This document shows positions 62,765 to 64,000 of a stretch of DNA of 64,000 nt, in pieces. The stretch spans positions 992,001 to 1,056,000 of the forward strand of contig OZ345366.1 in assembly GCA_977006965.1 (NCBI GenBank). The letters run 5' to 3'. The translations under genes were made by a program, and so were the position numbers. A model generated the notes under the pieces. That model had not been told where the DNA came from, did no database searches, and worked only from the letters and a program-made list of their open reading frames with translations. The DNA is from Phymatolithon calcareum. Lineage: Eukaryota; Rhodophyta; Florideophyceae; Hapalidiales. Position 1 is the stretch's first letter, and every line of letters starts with the position of its first letter.

Positions 62765-63172
62765 TTAGCAGCGCTCCGAAGGTCTAAGTTTTTTCCATTC
62801 TGTTCTATCCTGTGTTCTATCCTGTGCGATATGAAGAGCTATTTGTACGTTCCGGTGGGACAAGTCGCTGAAGAGTGACTCCAGGGTTAGTTTGACACAC
62901 TGCAGTAATATTTGACGTACCGTGCGGTGCTCGTCCATACGAACTATGTGCCCAAGCCAATTCCATCGTTGATCTCTGGTGCGCATGATGACGTCGAATG
63001 AGGGTTCTCCGGCCTCTTCTACCACTGTTCGTTCAGTTATCTTGGGTAGCATTATGGATGCAGCAAGTCTGACATGGGTACGGTCACCCGGGGAGGTGAC
63101 AGTAGCTATATTTGTGACGCTTGAAGGTGCATTGGATTGAACGCAGACGATCGAATGCAGATGTGTCAACAA
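62765..63172 (-). mobile_element. LINE-B C-terminal fragment
   Basis: Frame of 135 codons: RLAASIMLPKITERTVVEEA, PSFDVIMRTRDQRWN, WLGHIVRMDEHRTVRQILL, then HIAQDRTQDRTEWKKLRPSE. The WLGHIVRM..(H)R..RQ.L block is the standard C-terminal domain of LINE endonuclease-RT proteins. A second copy is at 48646-48905. The DRT repeat (TQDRTQDRT-like, 62800-62825) is a small in-frame duplication. Confidence 0.78.
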
Positions 63173-64000
63173 TATGTCTGATCCCCCAGTCCCTCAAGCA
63201 CTTAGCTGCTCTTTTCACGCCCTCCCGCTCGTTTTGTCTCGCTACGCCTCGCTATTACTGATTCTGTCACAAAGTGGGCGGACAAGTGTTCAGCAAACGA
63301 GTACCACTGCATTGTGATTTGACGTGATTCTTTCCCAGGGCCCCATTTCTACAGCACAGTCCATTTGCAGATTTTAAAAAATAGAGTGGCATCTGCCAGG
63401 ATCGGGCATCCGTGTGGTGACAACGAACATGGCTCTCTGTCGACAACAATGAATTCGTATAATGGCACATTGCCTAAAGTACAGCGCACAGTACCCTGTC
63501 GCTCCCCTCCTTGCCGCTATGCGCAAAATGGTGCGTGCATCAAAAACGGGACACTCGTGGATGTAAAGTATTTTGTTTGGACCGTATTCCACTCTATTAC
63601 ACAATTTTGGGCATGCATTTTAAACAAAACATAAAATAACATGACTCGACAGAATCATCACAGAATCCAGTACAGCATATTGATAGTATCGCCCCTCGCT
63701 GAGATACATCGTATGATACCGCACCAACAGGATGCGGAGACTGCCCGATGTCCACAAGTTTTGGAGCCACATCTCCGTAACTACGTAATCTCGCCGGCCA
63801 CGGCAATACGTTCACCATCCTGCCCTTCAGCTACGGCAACGAAGCACACTTACTGCCTTTCCAGCACCGGACAATGACTCCCCATTCCGCCTTTGTCACA
63901 AGCGCCGCACCTGCCCGTCTGTCCGGTCTGTCGCGCGCCTGCGGCGGCATAGGGTCCGACAATGCACGACGGCTTCCATCCTTATCGCGCGCACGCACAG
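63173..64000. other. No supported gene
   Basis: Short frames on both strands without recognisable domains. A Cys-containing plus stretch near 63480-63570 (CRSPPCRYAQNGACIKNGT) looks EGF-like at first sight but is too short. The end of the window is GC-rich and may run into a gene beyond. Confidence 0.35.

Noticed and set aside
63480-63570. EGF-like domain
   Set aside because: Cys spacing is incomplete, the frame is short and there is no signal peptide or neighbouring domain.
1-64000. CRISPR arrays, bacterial operons or rRNA
   Set aside because: No regularly spaced identical repeats, no ribosome-binding-site pattern and no rRNA sequence were seen; genes are eukaryotic and spliced.

Overview
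The window is nuclear DNA of a eukaryote with compact, intron-poor genes sitting in a large amount of decayed transposon. It is eukaryotic because it has short GT-AG introns (about 94-102 nt in the three genes I could splice), a dynamin-family fission GTPase, the H/ACA snoRNP protein NHP2, a SURF2 protein, a MAU2/SCC4-like cohesin loader, a tRNA-Glu with a Pol III T-run, and non-LTR retrotransposons (LINEs) with target-site duplications. The mix of mostly single-exon genes, LINE debris, an alpha-galactosidase and near-50% GC fits a florideophyte red alga such as Chondrus, but this is inference and no marker gene here proves it.

Layout. 0-2.5 kb: a C-terminal relic of a Fanzor-like nuclease and transposon debris. 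2.5-7 kb: housekeeping block, SURF2 (-) and dynamin-related GTPase (+) sharing a divergent promoter, then spliced NHP2 (-). 8.65 kb: a small Cys-rich ORF. 11-38.7 kb: dominated by a large inverted duplication. Arm A (about 11.2-16.0 kb) and arm B (about 33.6-38.7 kb, opposite orientation) each carry a four-exon EVE-domain (THYN1-like) gene with its promoter and a LINE reverse-transcriptase piece. Between them lie LINE fragments, a SPRY-domain gene (26.3 kb), a tandem repeat (28.2-29.0 kb), a disordered-protein gene (29.7 kb) and a nearly complete Fanzor-like gene with one frameshift (31.2-33.0 kb). 39.3-40.4 kb: a 5'-truncated LINE. 41.6-42.5 kb: a galaxin-like di-cysteine repeat secreted protein with one frameshift. 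43.2-45.2 kb: a Tigger/pogo element with a long open transposase that has lost two of three catalytic aspartates. 45.4-52.5 kb: a tandem array of an unrecognised secreted six-cysteine protein family (three intact genes, one pseudogene, one fragment broken by a LINE). 53.7-59.5 kb: MAU2-like gene and a membrane-anchored GH36 alpha-galactosidase, both on the minus strand. 61.3 kb: tRNA-Glu(CTC). 62-63.2 kb: LINE fragments.

Four LINE groups can be told apart by sequence. LINE-A has an RT C-terminus and a short 3' tail with AATAAA plus poly(A), and shows TSDs of 11-14 bp at four insertions. LINE-B has a C-terminal WLGHIVRM block. LINE-C has a charged C-terminal domain. LINE-D carries an RNase H domain, a C-terminal zinc knuckle and a (GAAA)n tail.

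The items most worth a second look are the Fanzor-like gene with a relocated RuvC glutamate, the open but catalytically dead Tigger transposase, the secreted protein array with foldback palindromes in its promoters, and the inverted duplication that preserves the empty site of a LINE insertion. All alignments were made by eye, so arm limits and percentages are approximate.
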